From Lucifuga dentata (Eukaryota; Chordata; Actinopteri; Ophidiiformes; Bythitidae): a stretch of DNA of 64,000 nucleotides. Each line of letters opens with the position of its first letter. Positions within the stretch are counted from its first letter, which is position 1. The DNA lies in assembly GCA_014773175.1 (NCBI GenBank), contig VXCM01001444.1, positions 89,841 to 153,840 on the forward strand, written 5' to 3'. The notes under the pieces were generated by a model that was not told the origin of the DNA, ran no database searches, and saw nothing but the letters and a program-made list of their open reading frames with translations. Below are positions 46,969 to 59,149 of the stretch, piece after piece. The translations under genes and the position numbers were made by a program.

Positions 46969-48259
46969 GAGGCGGAAAACGCCTTTCTGCCCGCTAACAC
47001 ACTTCTCCTCTCAGTCCGAGGTTTACAGGTGTTTTTATGAGATGAAGAGGAGACGACTTCAACAGGTGCGTGTGTTCAGCCAGCAGAAACAACAATGACA
47101 CTTCCTGTCCGCAGTTTTCACAAGAAAAGCCTCAGCTACACGCAAGAAGCCAAGAAATCGTCTAATTCAATAATCTATTAAAACTAATTATGATTAAGTG
47201 TAATGCTGAAATCATAAAACTATTGATAAAAGCTTACAAAAAGATCAGGAAATGTGCCAGTAAGTCTTTTTATTTTGTTTTGATTTTTAACTCCAAAAAA
47301 AGGAAAAATGTGTGATTTTTGGTGTTACTAATTTCTCACCCTCTTTCTCACAGTTTATTATCTAATTTTAACCACTAATTAAACTAATAGTCAATTAGTA
47401 TTTTGGAAATAATTAATATTCCAAGCTTTTATTCAGAAGACCACACGCCCAAACCGGAAGTGCTATATTGCTAGAGTACAGCATCTTTAACAGGTGCACA
47501 GGTGTGACGCTTCTTCCTGCTGTGACACCGTGACCACAGCTTCTCCAAATTTACATTTATTTTACTCCATAAATTAAATAGGAGTTGGACTATTTTTCCT
47601 CTTTGTGTTGATATTTTACTGATGTGAATATTTATGGACTTCTTCTGGCACCACAGGTACACTCAGACTTTATTCAGCGTCACAGACTTGCTGCAGTCTC
47701 GCTGTTTTGGTGAAATACTGCTGGCCACCACATGGGTGCGTAAGTGCACATACCCACACACACACACATACAAATATAAACATGCACACACAGGTGAGGT
47801 TGTAGCTTCATTTGGCTCTTTACATAGAATAAGAATAAAAAGAATAGAAATCTACGTCCACTTCCACTGCTATATCAGATCATTACAGATATCCAGTCAT
47901 GCATTTGATGATATCTCTGTTTCCTCTGTGTATGTTAGGAAACTCTCATGATGCTACTGTCTGGTTCCAGTTGTTTTAGGAGACTCTGATGTTGGCCTTC
48001 AGGTGGTTTTTATGAAACTTTTGACAAAGTCACTGTGCCCTTTGTGTAATCTTTAGGGGCGTGTCCTATTCAAGTCATTTTATGAGACTCACGTCCACTC
48101 CTGCTGGTCTAAGGAGAGTTTGATGAGAGTTGATGGACTTTTCCACTCTCCTGCGTTGAAGTTGTGACAGCCTGGAGTTGAAAACTGTATAGCTTGGATG
48201 ATGCATTATTGTCCACTACTGCAGGTTTTAGGGCAGTTTGATGATTCCATTATCCCTTT
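46969..48259. other. Intergenic region between sft2d2 and the RING-H2 gene
   Basis: Promoter and 5' UTR of sft2d2 on the left, with an ETS-like CCGGAAGT at 47454-47461. The 3' UTR of the RING gene is on the right. A CA-rich patch lies near 47756-47768. No further exon is supported. Confidence 0.55.
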
Positions 48260-48409
48260 TTATGGAACTGTAACCCTTGTGGAGTTCCAGTAGAGAGGCT
48301 GAGGCATGGACACCTGAACATGACATGTAGGACAGAACTGTTTCCTCCATAACCATTCCTCTATGCACTGTGGAGAGAGAGGGACGACATCAAACATGAA
48401 CATAATGCT

Positions 48410-48443
<34 letters not shown>

Positions 48444-48928
48444 CTCTCGGTGGAAGGTGTGTGTGCACTGCAGCTCCCTGGTACCACTGACTCCTCGACT
48501 CAAGTCGTCATGACAGATCAGACACACACTGTCTGCATCGCTCTGCAACACACACAAGTGCAAAAACCAATTTATTTCATATATGAGATAAAAGGAAGTT
48601 TAGGTAAGGTTTATATTATTGTGTTTGATTTTAAAAAATGGAATTAATCATAGCAGTGTCATTTTAAAGTAATTTGTTGTACCAAGGACATGGCATTACG
48701 TCTCCTGAACTGAGTCCGCTTCTCCAACTTTGTGGCTTCATGAGCTGCAGGCGTGACCTCTGGGATTGTGGGGGTGAGGGAAGTCCTTCGTGCGGCGCCA
48801 GGACCAGCCTCCTGTAGTGAGGGTCGGCGGGAGGAAGAGCGATGCATCAGAACCTTCGCTGTCACCGGAGCCTGGGTAGATGAGTGCAGACGATTCAGCT
48901 GCATGGCTGAGAGAGTCGCCTGGACATA

Positions 48929-48965
<37 letters not shown>

Positions 48966-49418
48966 AAAGAAGGGAGGGACTTTTGGTTATTGCTCTACAA
49001 CTTTTATTACACCTATAAGATCCTAAAGATGTGTTAATACATCTAACAGCTATTATTTGGCTTTTCTGTGTTACTGGTTTCAGGTCTCACCAGACACGGC
49101 AGCGACATTCGCCGGCTACTCCTTGCTGGAACTGAGAACTCATAGCTGCTCCTGCTGCTGGATGTGCCTCCATCTGCCTCTCCTTCCTCCTTTTCCCCTT
49201 CTTTCTCTTCTCCTGCTCTCCTCTGCCCATCCCTTGTTCTGTTCTGCTTCATCCAGGCATTGAATATCTTAGCATCTTCCTCTTCATCCTCTTGCTGCTG
49301 CTTCTCCTCCTCCTCCTCCTCCTCCTCCTCNCTCCTCCTCCTCCTCTTCTTCTGCCCTCAGAAGGTCCAGGTCTTCCTGCTCTGAATCCTGGGCTACTGT
49401 ATCTCTGTCTGGATCCAT
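48260..49418 (-). CDS. Small RING-H2 finger protein, family not recognised
   Basis: Four exons in transcript order: 49091-49418, 48683-48919, 48444-48542 and 48260-48367; 256 residues once the N at 49331 inside a GAG repeat is set aside. The N-terminus is acidic, with a Glu run from GAG repeats. A Ser/Arg-rich middle follows, with two similar patches, RRMSLPCL and RRNAMSL. The C-terminus is a complete RING-H2: CLICHDDL, then LQCTHTFHRECIEEWLWRKQ, then FCPTC. It ends WNSTRVTVP. Exon phases are all zero. RING-H2 proteins are usually E3 ubiquitin ligases, and the Trp after the second zinc-ligand group (CIEEW) is the usual E2-contact position. The ATG at 49418 is the first in the open frame. I cannot tie it to a named gene. 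Confidence 0.75.
48416..48440. repeat. (GT)n microsatellite at the RING exon donor
   Basis: In minus sense the donor GTAACA continues as a CA repeat. Confidence 0.85.
49290..49351. repeat. (TCC)n/(GAG)n tract coding a Glu run
   Basis: Trinucleotide repeat within exon 1 of the RING-H2 gene with a contig-join N at 49331. The true repeat length is therefore unknown. Confidence 0.85.
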
Positions 49419-50490
49419 TGCAAGCTAAGAGTTACAGCTAAGTAGCCTAAAAGATTGAATTATCATAAAACTTTATACTGTATAGGCTTGCTAAATTAGA
49501 ATCAGGCTAAATAACAACTGTGCTCAATCTTAACCTGGAGGAGTCAGAATCAAGCTGCAACAAGGCTAAATTACATGAAGGAAAAGTTACAGTCTGGTAA
49601 AGTTAGAGCCAGACTAGCACATAGGCTAATTTGCAAACCATGCCAGGTAACAATCAGCAAGGTTTAAAACCAGGCTGACAGATTACAGCCAGGCTAATGC
49701 ACAGCTTAGCTAAAGGACTGTTAGGCTGAGTTACAGATGGGATAAATTACAGCCATGTTATAGCTATGTTCATTTAGAGACAGGCTAAATTATAACCTGA
49801 CTGGGACTATTTTCAATAAAGTGACCAGATAAAGTTATAACATAGTTGTTGTAATTTAGAAGCTTGAGAGGCTAAATGAGGCTTCAGTTTGCACCAATTT
49901 GGTCTGACTCCAGCATCACAAAAACAGAGGAATAGATGGATTATTCCAGCAATAGGTCCTGAATCTACTCTCCTCCACATGGGTCCATGTAAATAAAATC
50001 CAAAATCTGACTTCCAGAACGGTCCCCAGTCCTTCCACTCGTCCACTTTTTACTCCATCTTTCCTCCTTTCCTGATGTTTTTCTTGATCCTTTTTCAGTC
50101 TGTTTCTCTGTTCTGCTCTCATCATCTCAACAAAAGCCTGTAATCCCTTTACTGAAGGGGGGAGGGAGAGAGAGAGAGAGAGAGATTACACCTGGTTTAT
50201 CTGTCTATGTCAAAGAAGGTGAGAGTTTAAATAATTACATTTTTAATGGTCCCTTAAAACATATTGTTTCAAAAGGTCTTGTTTCTTTAATTACACACTA
50301 ACCCTAATCCATCAATGTTTTATTGCCTTAAAATTCATTAAAACAGAAATACTCCTTCAAAATTAATCTACAGATTTATTCAAACAGGAAATTTAACATC
50401 ATTCTAAGGTTAAAAAGAGACACAAACATGATCAATAATTTTAATATGTCTTGTTATCTTTGAATTATTGTTTGTTCATATTAAACAAAC

Positions 50491-50541
<51 letters not shown>

Positions 50542-51860
50542 TTATCACTTAAGTACACATAATGACAGTTTATCCCATTACAACGTGAAACTAAAATATC
50601 CTCGCACACGCCTCTACCTGGAACCTTTGTTTGATCTGCGGGTTTGTCAGTTCCGGGTTTAGAGACGCACCAGCCGTCAGTTGGGTGTAAACATTAGCTT
50701 TTAGCTCAGTCTGCTAAATACATTATTACACGGTGTTATTAAAGTGAAGCAGTTGGACAAAAGTGAAATAAATATCTGTCTACAGAGGTAAAATGGGTAT
50801 GTGCTCATAATTTATTTCATTTCAGAAATATAATTTTTATCGACTTCTCATCTTTCGGGCTGCCTAGCGAGTGTTAGCATTAGCTAGCTAGCAGCCGAAG
50901 TTGTTTGGTCAAAACTCTGCAGCATCATAGAAATTTTACATTTTGGGGCAATTTTAGAAATGAAACACGACAGCCTGTCACGCCTTTTGCGTATCATGTA
51001 TTTCCAGATATCGCTGTTTTATATATTTAGAAATTTAATTTGCACAATTAGGTTAATACCCAAATATGAAAATTATAAGTTAGCTACTTAACCATAATGA
51101 GATATACAAAATGACGATAAATGCACTGTTAGAGCCTGAAGCTGTCACTGATGGCAACTAAAAATTTTGATATTTTACAAAATGAAAAATTCTGTATTAC
51201 AAATTTGCCGAATTAAAGAAGGGATTGTAACGTTTTAAACATGATTTACCCTTATGTTACGGGGTATTATAAATTCACTGATTAGCAGGAAAACTTTAAC
51301 CTGTGAGGTTTAAAATAGAGTTCAGCTGAGTTGCATTTAAAGGCAGACTGGGTTAATGTGGAAATTTACAAAATCTCTGGACCAGTTCACATGCAGACAC
51401 ATTACACTTGTTTGGCAGCAAGAAGCGTCTGAATAGAGATGCTGATGTGTTTGGATTTACGCTGCTGATTTTTCATGTTGATATCTGTCAAATTTGACAA
51501 TTTTTTTCCACAAATTTCCAATATTTTCCAGTTTTGTTTCCTACATCTCATTTTTAGTCACATTCAGACCACGCAGGAAGTTTTCTACAATTTCCATTTG
51601 TGTGGGGAAATGATGAAGGAGACCCAGGTTGGTTAAGGTGATGGGAGCGTTGAGTTATTTTCGAAGATGATCCACACATGTGCACCAGTTCTCTCTCCAT
51701 TCCAGGAATCAACATTTGACATGCTGCCACGTTGAGTAGAAAAGTATAACTTTAATGACTATTTGATAATGTGATGAGGATGATGAGACTCTCCTCTTCC
51801 TCTCCAGCCTCCTCCCTCCCTCTCTCATCTCTGCGGCTCCTCGTCCCTCCTCTCAGGCTG
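49419..51860. other. Divergent spacer between the RING-H2 gene and the TIN2-like/zinc-finger gene
   Basis: 49440-49800 is a degenerate repeat of GGCTAAATTACAGCCAGGCTA-like units. (GA)n tracts lie at 50167-50186 and 50492-50537. A possible noncoding first exon of the plus-strand gene ends at a donor AG/GTAAAA near 50788, preceded by a region free of simple repeats. The rest to 51856 would be its first intron. No coding sequence is supported. Confidence 0.45.
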
Positions 51861-54800
51861 ATGTCGGCGGCGATGTGGCAGGTTGTTCTGCAGCAGAGCG
51901 TGAGGCATTATGGGATGCTGGAGGACTTTGTTTCCATGGTTACTGAAGCCATTCCGCAGCTTCTGACAGACAGGCAGAGGAGCCTGCTGCTGTTGGCACT
52001 AAGGACCAAGGTGTGTGTGTGTGTGTGTGTTTATTCCAGTCAGTACACAGCGATGGGAGTATAATACTATTAGTGGTAAATGTTAGTATAAGTAGTAGTA
52101 AATATGAATCGTTCTAAGGAGGTTTGTAAACTGGAAAACTTGTAAATCATTGTGGATTAGTTTAGCAACGATATATCACCTTATAATCTTTATAACCTGT
52201 CAATTAGACATGTTTCTTTTTCTCTTTTTTACAACATTAAACATTGAAAAACATTTTGGTTTTTAACTGTTGGTCAGACAAAAAGCAATTTGAAGGCGTC
52301 TCCTTGACTTCTGTGAATTTGAAAGGTATTTGGCACTGTTTTAATTTGTTTTTTTCACGTTATAGAAACTCATTTGAGTGAGCATCAAGTTTACAGATTA
52401 TTTTTGGATTCTCTGACTGCAGTAACAAAACCAACTTAAACGTAGATGGACACTTAACATAACACTTCGGCAAATACTTTTCTCTAGATTGCATTATTTC
52501 CATATTTGTACATTCAAACAGTACATGATATTCATCCCCAACATGGTTGTCATTGCATAATTTACATATTCTGTTTTTCCTTTCTAACCCTATATATCAT
52601 CCTATATCTACTGTTGGAATTCTAGAATTGACAAGTCTAAAGTCATATCACTCGTCTCTGCCCCCTATTTTGTTCCAGTAAATACTTTTCAAACTTAAAC
52701 TCCTTAAATTCAACATAAAGATCACATCTTTAATCTACTGACACTTCTGTAGAAACTTGTGATCAAAAGACTTTTTTCACGGAAGAAACGTTCTGGTGTT
52801 GCAGGATGATTCATTCCATTCAGTGTGCCAATAATCCAGCGTGCACGACAACAGAGTCATGGCACTGACACACCTAAATGGAATGCAGCCATTATTTGTT
52901 TTATTGCTTCCAGCTGTCAAAATGTCGGCCGTGACAAAGCTCTATTGTTCCTAAAACAGCCGCCATTAATGTTATTCATTCACCTGTACAGTCCTGCTGG
53001 AACAAGTCAGCATGTCTGCCGTGAGAAAAGACCCGTTTCTGTGTTTGCATGATGAGGCATGGTTTATTCTGGCAAATGTCACTATTTGTGGCAATAAAAT
53101 TAATTAGGGATCATAAACTTTCCGTATTACAATAAAGTCTTTAGATCAGGCGGAGTCGAAGCATTTATCTATCTTTACTACTTATTAATGGAGCTAATAC
53201 ATAATCATTTTGATGAAATCAAAAAATGGAGGGAAAGAAATGTCTGTTCTGTCTGTAGCCTCTTCAGAACCTTGATTTTTCTACATTAAATTCTGCGACA
53301 GGAATAAATTTCAGGTAAATAAAAACAAATTTCAGTTCATGAAAAATTCATAGAATGGACCTAAAGATTCAGAGGATTAAATAAGAATTCTTCCTCCTCC
53401 TCCTCCAGGTGACCCTGTGTGACCCGGATACACATGCTATGCATGAACACCTGGATGCAATACGCTCGGTCGCCATAACAACGGTAAGAAGTTACGATGT
53501 TAGCATATTTCAGGCTCTGCCTCTGTGGAACGACGTAACCTATGGAATAACACGGCCTCGATCTGTTATGACGTATGTAGTTTGTGTGTGGATTTTGATG
53601 GAGGTGTGTGTGTGTGTGTGTGTGTGTGAAAAACTATGCTGTCTCTCTACAGTCGGACACACTGGTCAGTCAGTGGTGTTTTGCTCTGTTGTCTCTGACT
53701 GACAGACTAACACAGAGTCCAGCAGACAGACGGCGCCTCCTACAGGTTAGAGATGCAACCTAACCCTTTAAAATGCTTTAATACGCTTTAAAACACCAAA
53801 ATGCTTTCAAACGGTAAATGCTTTAGAATGCCAAAACACTTTAATGTGCTTTAAAATGCCAAACGCTTTGAAAACCTTTAAAATGCGTGCAGGTGCTCAG
53901 TGGGAGGAGTTACAAATACTTCAGTAGACATAAAACTTCAGGCATTTCTGACGACAAATATCAGCATTATTAGTTTATTATGTATTAATAACATGAGTTT
54001 CTGTCTCTCTCTCTCTACCAGGAGGTGTTCAACCAGAGCTTTGACTCTGCCCTTCAGTCTCTCACATCCGACTTCCTTTCTCGTCTAGATCAGCTATTCC
54101 CCGTGCCCGACTTCAAACAGGTCCTCAGTCCCTCCCTCCCACATCAACACAAACTCACCACATAGCAGAGTGTAAAGGTTTAGGGCAGGAGGGAGTGTAA
54201 AATGTACTTCCTGGTAATATTTGGAGGGAAACCTAATGACACTTGAACGCACCGTCAGTCCGCTCTGTAATTTCTGTGCCTCAGACTGCTTCCTGGCTGG
54301 ATGCTGCCCCTGCTGGCATGGAGGAGTGTCTTCAGGAGGCAGACTCAGAGGAGCTGAGGGAGCTGCTGACCAATCAGAGCTGTCCTCTGGGACAAGCAAC
54401 CACCATGGGTACAAACACACACACACACACTTCTGTGTCTGTCTCTGTGTGTTTATTGACCATCTAATTTTCTTTCTTAGTTGGTTGTGACTCCGAGAAG
54501 ATCCTCCTCTCCGCCTGGTCCCACCCCCTTTTCACCAAGCTCACCAATCCCCTCTCTCCTTCCACCGACGTGGCGGTCCAATCATATCCTCTGCCTGACT
54601 GGGATGGCCCTGCCCAGCTGGAGTTGGATCTGATTAAGGAGGAAGTTGTAGTTGTGACGGAGGAAGAACAGGAGGAGGAGGACAACAAGGCTGTGATTGG
54701 TCAGATCCAACCACCAGCTGAGCAAGCAGCATCCAATCAGAGCTCAGCAGCGTGTGGGGGTGGATGTTCTGAGGAGAAGCAGACGTTAACACAGTAATTA

Positions 54801-55006
54801 TATTCCTTTGATATCATGTGCAGTAATTTTACTTTTCATATTAAAGTAAATTTCACACTTTAAAGGGGTTTAAAGTTTGTGTCGTGTCTGTTTGGTCCAG
54901 CAGGGGGCAGAGTGGAGCTGTGTCCAGGAATCCACCACAGAAGAAAAACAGCAACAATGACCCTGGAGGACCAGGGGTGGAAGAGGTCTCTCTCGCTGAA
55001 CAAGAG

Positions 55007-55069
<63 letters not shown>

Positions 55070-55237
55070 AGCCCTGATGAGGTGTGATGTTTATCCTGCA
55101 TTTTCCTGTTTCAGCTTCATTTAGATTTTTTAGTTTTTTCAGGTTCATTTTTTTATGATAATCTGATCTGATGAGTTTTTTTTTTTTTTTNCACCGGAAA
55201 ACTTTGCAGACCAAGCAGAGGATGATGACCCAGGTAA

Positions 55238-55281
<44 letters not shown>

Positions 55282-55337
55282 CCTGAGAACCCGATAAACT
55301 GACAAGATGACCTGAATATTTCTTCTCACTTTTGCCT

Positions 55338-55369
<32 letters not shown>

Positions 55370-58300
55370 TTCTTCTTCTTCTTCTTCTTCTTCTTCTTCT
55401 TCTTTTTCTTCCCCAGACGACCAATCAGATCCGCCCCTTTCTGCAGGCTCTCCTAACCTCCTCTCCACCATCTCCCATAATTCTCAGCGGGTGGCTCACA
55501 AGTGTCCCCACTGTGGAAGATGCTACATCTATCGTTCTCAGGTCAGTTTGTCTGCATTTCTGCTAGAGCAAGATGACCGTGTTAGCATTAATATAATAGA
55601 TGCTTGTATTAACAGCAATAGTAGTAACAGTAGTAGTAACAGTAGTAGTACTAGCAGAGGTAGTAGCAGTAGTAGTAACTACTATTGGTAATTGAAGGCT
55701 TTAGAAAGCGCATACGTCCGCCATGGAACTAGCATGCTAATTTTCATTGAAATGGGCCTGTTAGCATTGATTTTATCGTGTTAATCTTTCCTGCTTCAGC
55801 CTCCTGAAGTGTTACCAACTGTGAGGCTAAATCCCCATCACTACGTTCAGCCACAGTACAGAAAACTCTGAGTTTGTTTGTTGAGGAGCCATAGCTTTTT
55901 ATTTCACAGCAAACTCAACTTCATACTGTTGCTGTCACTGTTATAGCAGTTATGCTAACACACACACACACACACTGCACATGGTGTCTTAAAGAAGCCT
56001 CACAACAAAAGGCTAAAGCTAAATGTTGTTCTGGATCTATAGTATGATGTGGATATTGTCTTCTTGTCAGCATGGTTTGGTATATTTCTTAACGATCAAT
56101 AAAAGGTGAGAAATGTCTGAAAGGTTCCCGACTCGCTCGAACATCTGGTCTGAGCTGCAGCACATCTGGCAGAAGAACTCAGCAAACCATTAATCTGAGC
56201 AGTTTGCGCGTAAAGTTTAAAATGCATTAAAGAGCTTCGCGTTGTTTTGGAAGATTCTTCATTTGGCGAAAGAAAGACATCTGAGTCCAGCAAAGAGCAG
56301 AAGCCGTGATGCAGCGTGAAGCAGGTACGAATCCCACACCTTTATCCATCATACAGCCCTTAAAGGACCAAACCAGTGGTTTTGGAAGTTTGTCAACCAT
56401 TTCTCAAAACATGTTACTAGAGAAATTAAAACACAGTTTTATGTTTTGGAAAATGGTTGTCAGTAACATCATCTGTATTTAAGATAAAATATAGTTTATT
56501 GATATTAAAAAAATACTGGTTTAAAGACAATACAAATAACAATAAAATAGAGAGATAAGCTAAATAAAATAGTATAGAAACTAGAAGATAAAATTCGACA
56601 GCATATTTACAGATTAATTATTTACAGTAGAAGGATACGGCAGAAAAAATAACTAGATGAGGGAGATAAATAGAAACGGTATTTATTGGGTTCAAACATG
56701 AAAAATCATTGGTATAGTCCTTTAAATAGCTCATGGCTGTGATAACTTTTAGCAGCATAGATGTTGTAGATTTGGTCGTAGTTTTAGCGACAGCAGCAGC
56801 TCGTCGCGGTCGTAGTGGGTGGAGTTTTGTTGGAGCAGCAGCTCAGTAGTTTGACTCTCCACAGGTGATCCGTCACCTGCGCACCAGTAAAGTCTGCAGT
56901 CTGGCTGTGAGGTCGACTGCTGCTTTAAGCCAGAACAGCCGGGCCAGCGGTCTGCGTAACGAGCCCCGCCCCGCCAGATCACACTCGTGCTTCCAGTGCA
57001 ACGCCATTTTCAAAAGCAAAGCTGAACTGGCTTTGCACCAGCGAAGCCACCGGACGCTCCCCGTCTACCAATGCACCCAGTGCGATAAGAAGTTCCATCA
57101 CCTGTCCGGCCTGACCAATCACAAGCAGACGCACACGGCGACGGGTGGGTTCGCCTGCGGCATGTGCGAAAAGGTTTTCAGCTTGGAAGGTGAGAAAGAT
57201 GCTCACCAACTGAAACATCGGCTGCCTGACCTCACCTGCACCATCTGCGACAAAATCTTCCCCTCGCAGTCTCAACTGCTCAGACACCTGCAGACGCATT
57301 CTGTGGAGGGGGTGGAGCCTCAGTACACCTGCCGCTTCTGTGACGAGTCTTTCTCAGGTAAGAGACGGCTGCAGTCCTCAAGTCAGACGCAGATTCTGTT
57401 TGGGCTTTAATATCGACATGAAAATTAAGCCTTGATCATTTTGAGTTTTTTTTCTTCTTCGATATCTTTTCTGATTATCAATATTTATCAATAATGATTG
57501 ATCCCAGTAATGTTTCTGTTGTTTGTGTAGGAGTGACTCAGCTTCGTATCCACCAGAGGAGCCACAATTTGCGTGCGTTCCAGTGTGACCAGTGTGAGAA
57601 GGCGTACGGCTCGCTGGCCGGCCTGCACTCCCACCGTGCGAGCCACACTAACGAGAGCCGCTTCCTGTGCTCGCAGTGCGGGAAGCGCTTCAAGACCCGT
57701 GACGGCCTGGAAGGTCACCTGAGGACTCACACCGGGGAGCGACCTTACCGCTGCCCCTACTGCCCCAAGGACTTCACCGCGCTCGCAGGACTCAACGTCC
57801 ACGTGCGGCGGCACACCGGGGAGCGCCCGTACGTTTGCACAGTGTGCGGTAAAAGCTGGCCGTCCGGCGGTGACCTGCAAAAACACATGAGGACTCATAC
57901 TGGCGAGCGACCGTACGCCTGCCANCACCGGGGAGCGCCCGTACGTTTGCACAGTGTGCGGTAAAAGCTGGCCGTCCGGTGGTGACCTGCAAAAACACAT
58001 GAGGACTCATACTGGCGAGCGACCGTACGCCTGCCAGGACTGCGGCAAGGCCTTCTCTATTTCCTGTCACCTGACAGAACACCGCAGGATACACACAGGT
58101 AAAAAACGCCAGAGGAAACACACCGTAAACGCCAATTTTGATGCTCGTCAAATTGATTTCTGACTTCCTGTTTTCCAGGAGAAAAGCCATTCTCGTGTCC
58201 AGAATGTGGAAAATGTTTAAGGAGGAAGTTTGACCTGAAGAAGCACATGTTATCTCACAGCAACGTTCGTCCCTACGCCTGTCTGTACTGCCCCAAAAGC

Positions 58301-58411
58301 TACACGCGCAAAACACACCTGAACCGACACCTGCTGACACACGGAACGATTGAGACGAAAGAGGAAGAGGAGGAGGAAGAGGAGCTGGCCAACGTGCCTG
58401 ACACGTCCTGA
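51861..58411 (+). CDS. TIN2/TRFH-like N-terminal domain fused to 13 zinc fingers
   Basis: Exons: 51861-52010, 53409-53483, 53653-53745, 54022-54120, 54285-54408, 54481-54699, 54904-55008, 55210-55233, 55417-55541, 56865-57357, 57531-58098 and 58179-58411. Discounting the 112-base assembly duplication (57814-57925) gives 731 residues in phase. Exons 6 to 8 (54481-55233) are my least certain splices. Residues 1-150 ([18 protein letters not shown] onward, [25 protein letters not shown]) look like the N-terminal TRFH-fold domain of TIN2 (TINF2), the shelterin bridge, including an exon break at the same place after ALRTK. An acidic linker follows (EEEQEEEDN). Then come an atypical C2HC finger ([17 protein letters not shown]) and twelve C2H2 fingers with TGERPY linkers in the later ones, and an acidic tail. 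It is probably a DNA-binding nuclear protein. Adjacency to f2 recalls human ZNF408, but that protein's N-terminus differs as I remember it. AATAAA lies at 58650-58655. Confidence 0.8.
52011..52030. repeat. (GT)n at donor of exon 1 of the TIN2-like gene
   Basis: The donor itself is the first GT of the repeat. Confidence 0.85.
53765..53890. repeat. Degenerate AAAATGCTTTAA repeat in intron 3 of the TIN2-like gene
   Basis: About eight loose copies of a 12-16 base unit (TTTAAAATGCTTTAATACGC and variants). Confidence 0.7.
55009..55068. repeat. (GT)n microsatellite after exon 7 donor of the TIN2-like gene
   Basis: About 30 GT units starting at the donor itself. Confidence 0.9.
55240..55280. repeat. 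(CA)n microsatellite after exon 8 donor of the TIN2-like gene
   Basis: CA repeat starts about 6 bases after the donor GTAAGA at 55234. Confidence 0.9.
55335..55410. repeat. (TTC)n tract forming the acceptor of exon 9
   Basis: About 22 TTC units merge into the polypyrimidine tract ending CCCCAG at 55416. Confidence 0.9.
56360..56725. mobile_element. TTAA-flanked palindromic MITE, 366 bp, complete
   Basis: In intron 9 of the TIN2-like gene, from TTAAAGGACCAAACCAGTGG to CATTGGTATAGTCCTTTAA. Confidence 0.8.
57814..58036. other. Contig-join duplication inside a zinc-finger exon (111 bp, N, 111 bp)
   Basis: Bases 57814-57924 recur at 57926-58036 with a single difference (GGCGGT versus GGTGGT). 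Counting both would add an extra finger and a frameshift; discounting 112 bases restores the exon phase and gives one finger with [14 protein letters not shown]. Confidence 0.92.
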
Positions 58412-59149
58412 TATATTCTCAGAGCTTTATTCGTGTTTATTTTGTTGTTTGTGACACGTTCGTATTCCGCCATTCTTCATCTGTTTGGTTAAATTTAGGC
58501 AAAAACCTAAGAATCATAGTGATCTTTGACCTTTAACCTGCTGCACTCTGAGGTCATTTATTTTCCATTTTTACTTTAATTCTGTTCTGCAAATTCTAAT
58601 TTCACAGATGAAGTTTGTAAATTTTCACCAAAAAATTTAGTCATGAAGCAATAAAAAACACGCAAAGGAGTATCATTTGGTATTGTTGCTTAACGTGTCA
58701 CAGAATCCTGAAATTTGACACAGAAATGCAAGTTCTTTATTTTAAAGAATAATCCAAATACATCCAAAGATATTTAAAGGACCATACCGACCAAAATGGA
58801 CAGTATGGTCCTTTAATGTTTCTTTATTTTTTGCTACAGGATTGAATACATAACCCCAATGTTCACTTAAAACTGAAAACTTTGCCAAATTTCCCCCCAA
58901 AAATATCCTTTTTAAAAATTTTTCAGAAAGAACAAAGCAGTGAAATCAATTTCAGCTTCTCTGATACCTCAAAGTTGTAAAACGGAAAATATAGAGAAAA
59001 TATTAATGAGCTGCTAATTATGCGCTGAAGTTTTCTTAATATGACATTTTGAACAGAACTTCACAAACACCATGTAGGGCTTAAGAATCTGATTTTATTC
59101 CCATCATGTGTGTGACAGTGAGATCAGAATGTGATGTGTGTGTGTGTGT
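58412..59149. other. Convergent 3' region between the zinc-finger gene and f2
   Basis: 3' UTR of the plus-strand gene with AATAAA at 58650-58655, a 43-bp MITE remnant at 58774-58816, and the f2 polyadenylation signal on the minus strand (TTTATT at 59094-59099). Confidence 0.75.
58774..58816. mobile_element. Minimal 43-bp palindromic copy of the TTAA/AGGACCATACC family
   Basis: Two inverted ends (TTAAAGGACCATAC and GTATGGTCCTTTAA) flank a 15-base spacer. The whole could fold into one hairpin with a perfect 14-bp stem. Confidence 0.9.

Noticed and set aside
47471..47662. Minus-strand frame ending CHSRKKRHTCAPVKDAVL considered as the second half of the RING finger
   Set aside because: It lacks the final zinc-ligand Cys, whereas 48260-48367 gives a perfect CIEEW...CPTC in phase.
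51861..58411. Naming the zinc-finger gene znf408 from its position next to f2
   Set aside because: Position is suggestive, but the TIN2-like N-terminus does not match what I know of ZNF408, and orientation relative to f2 differs from human.
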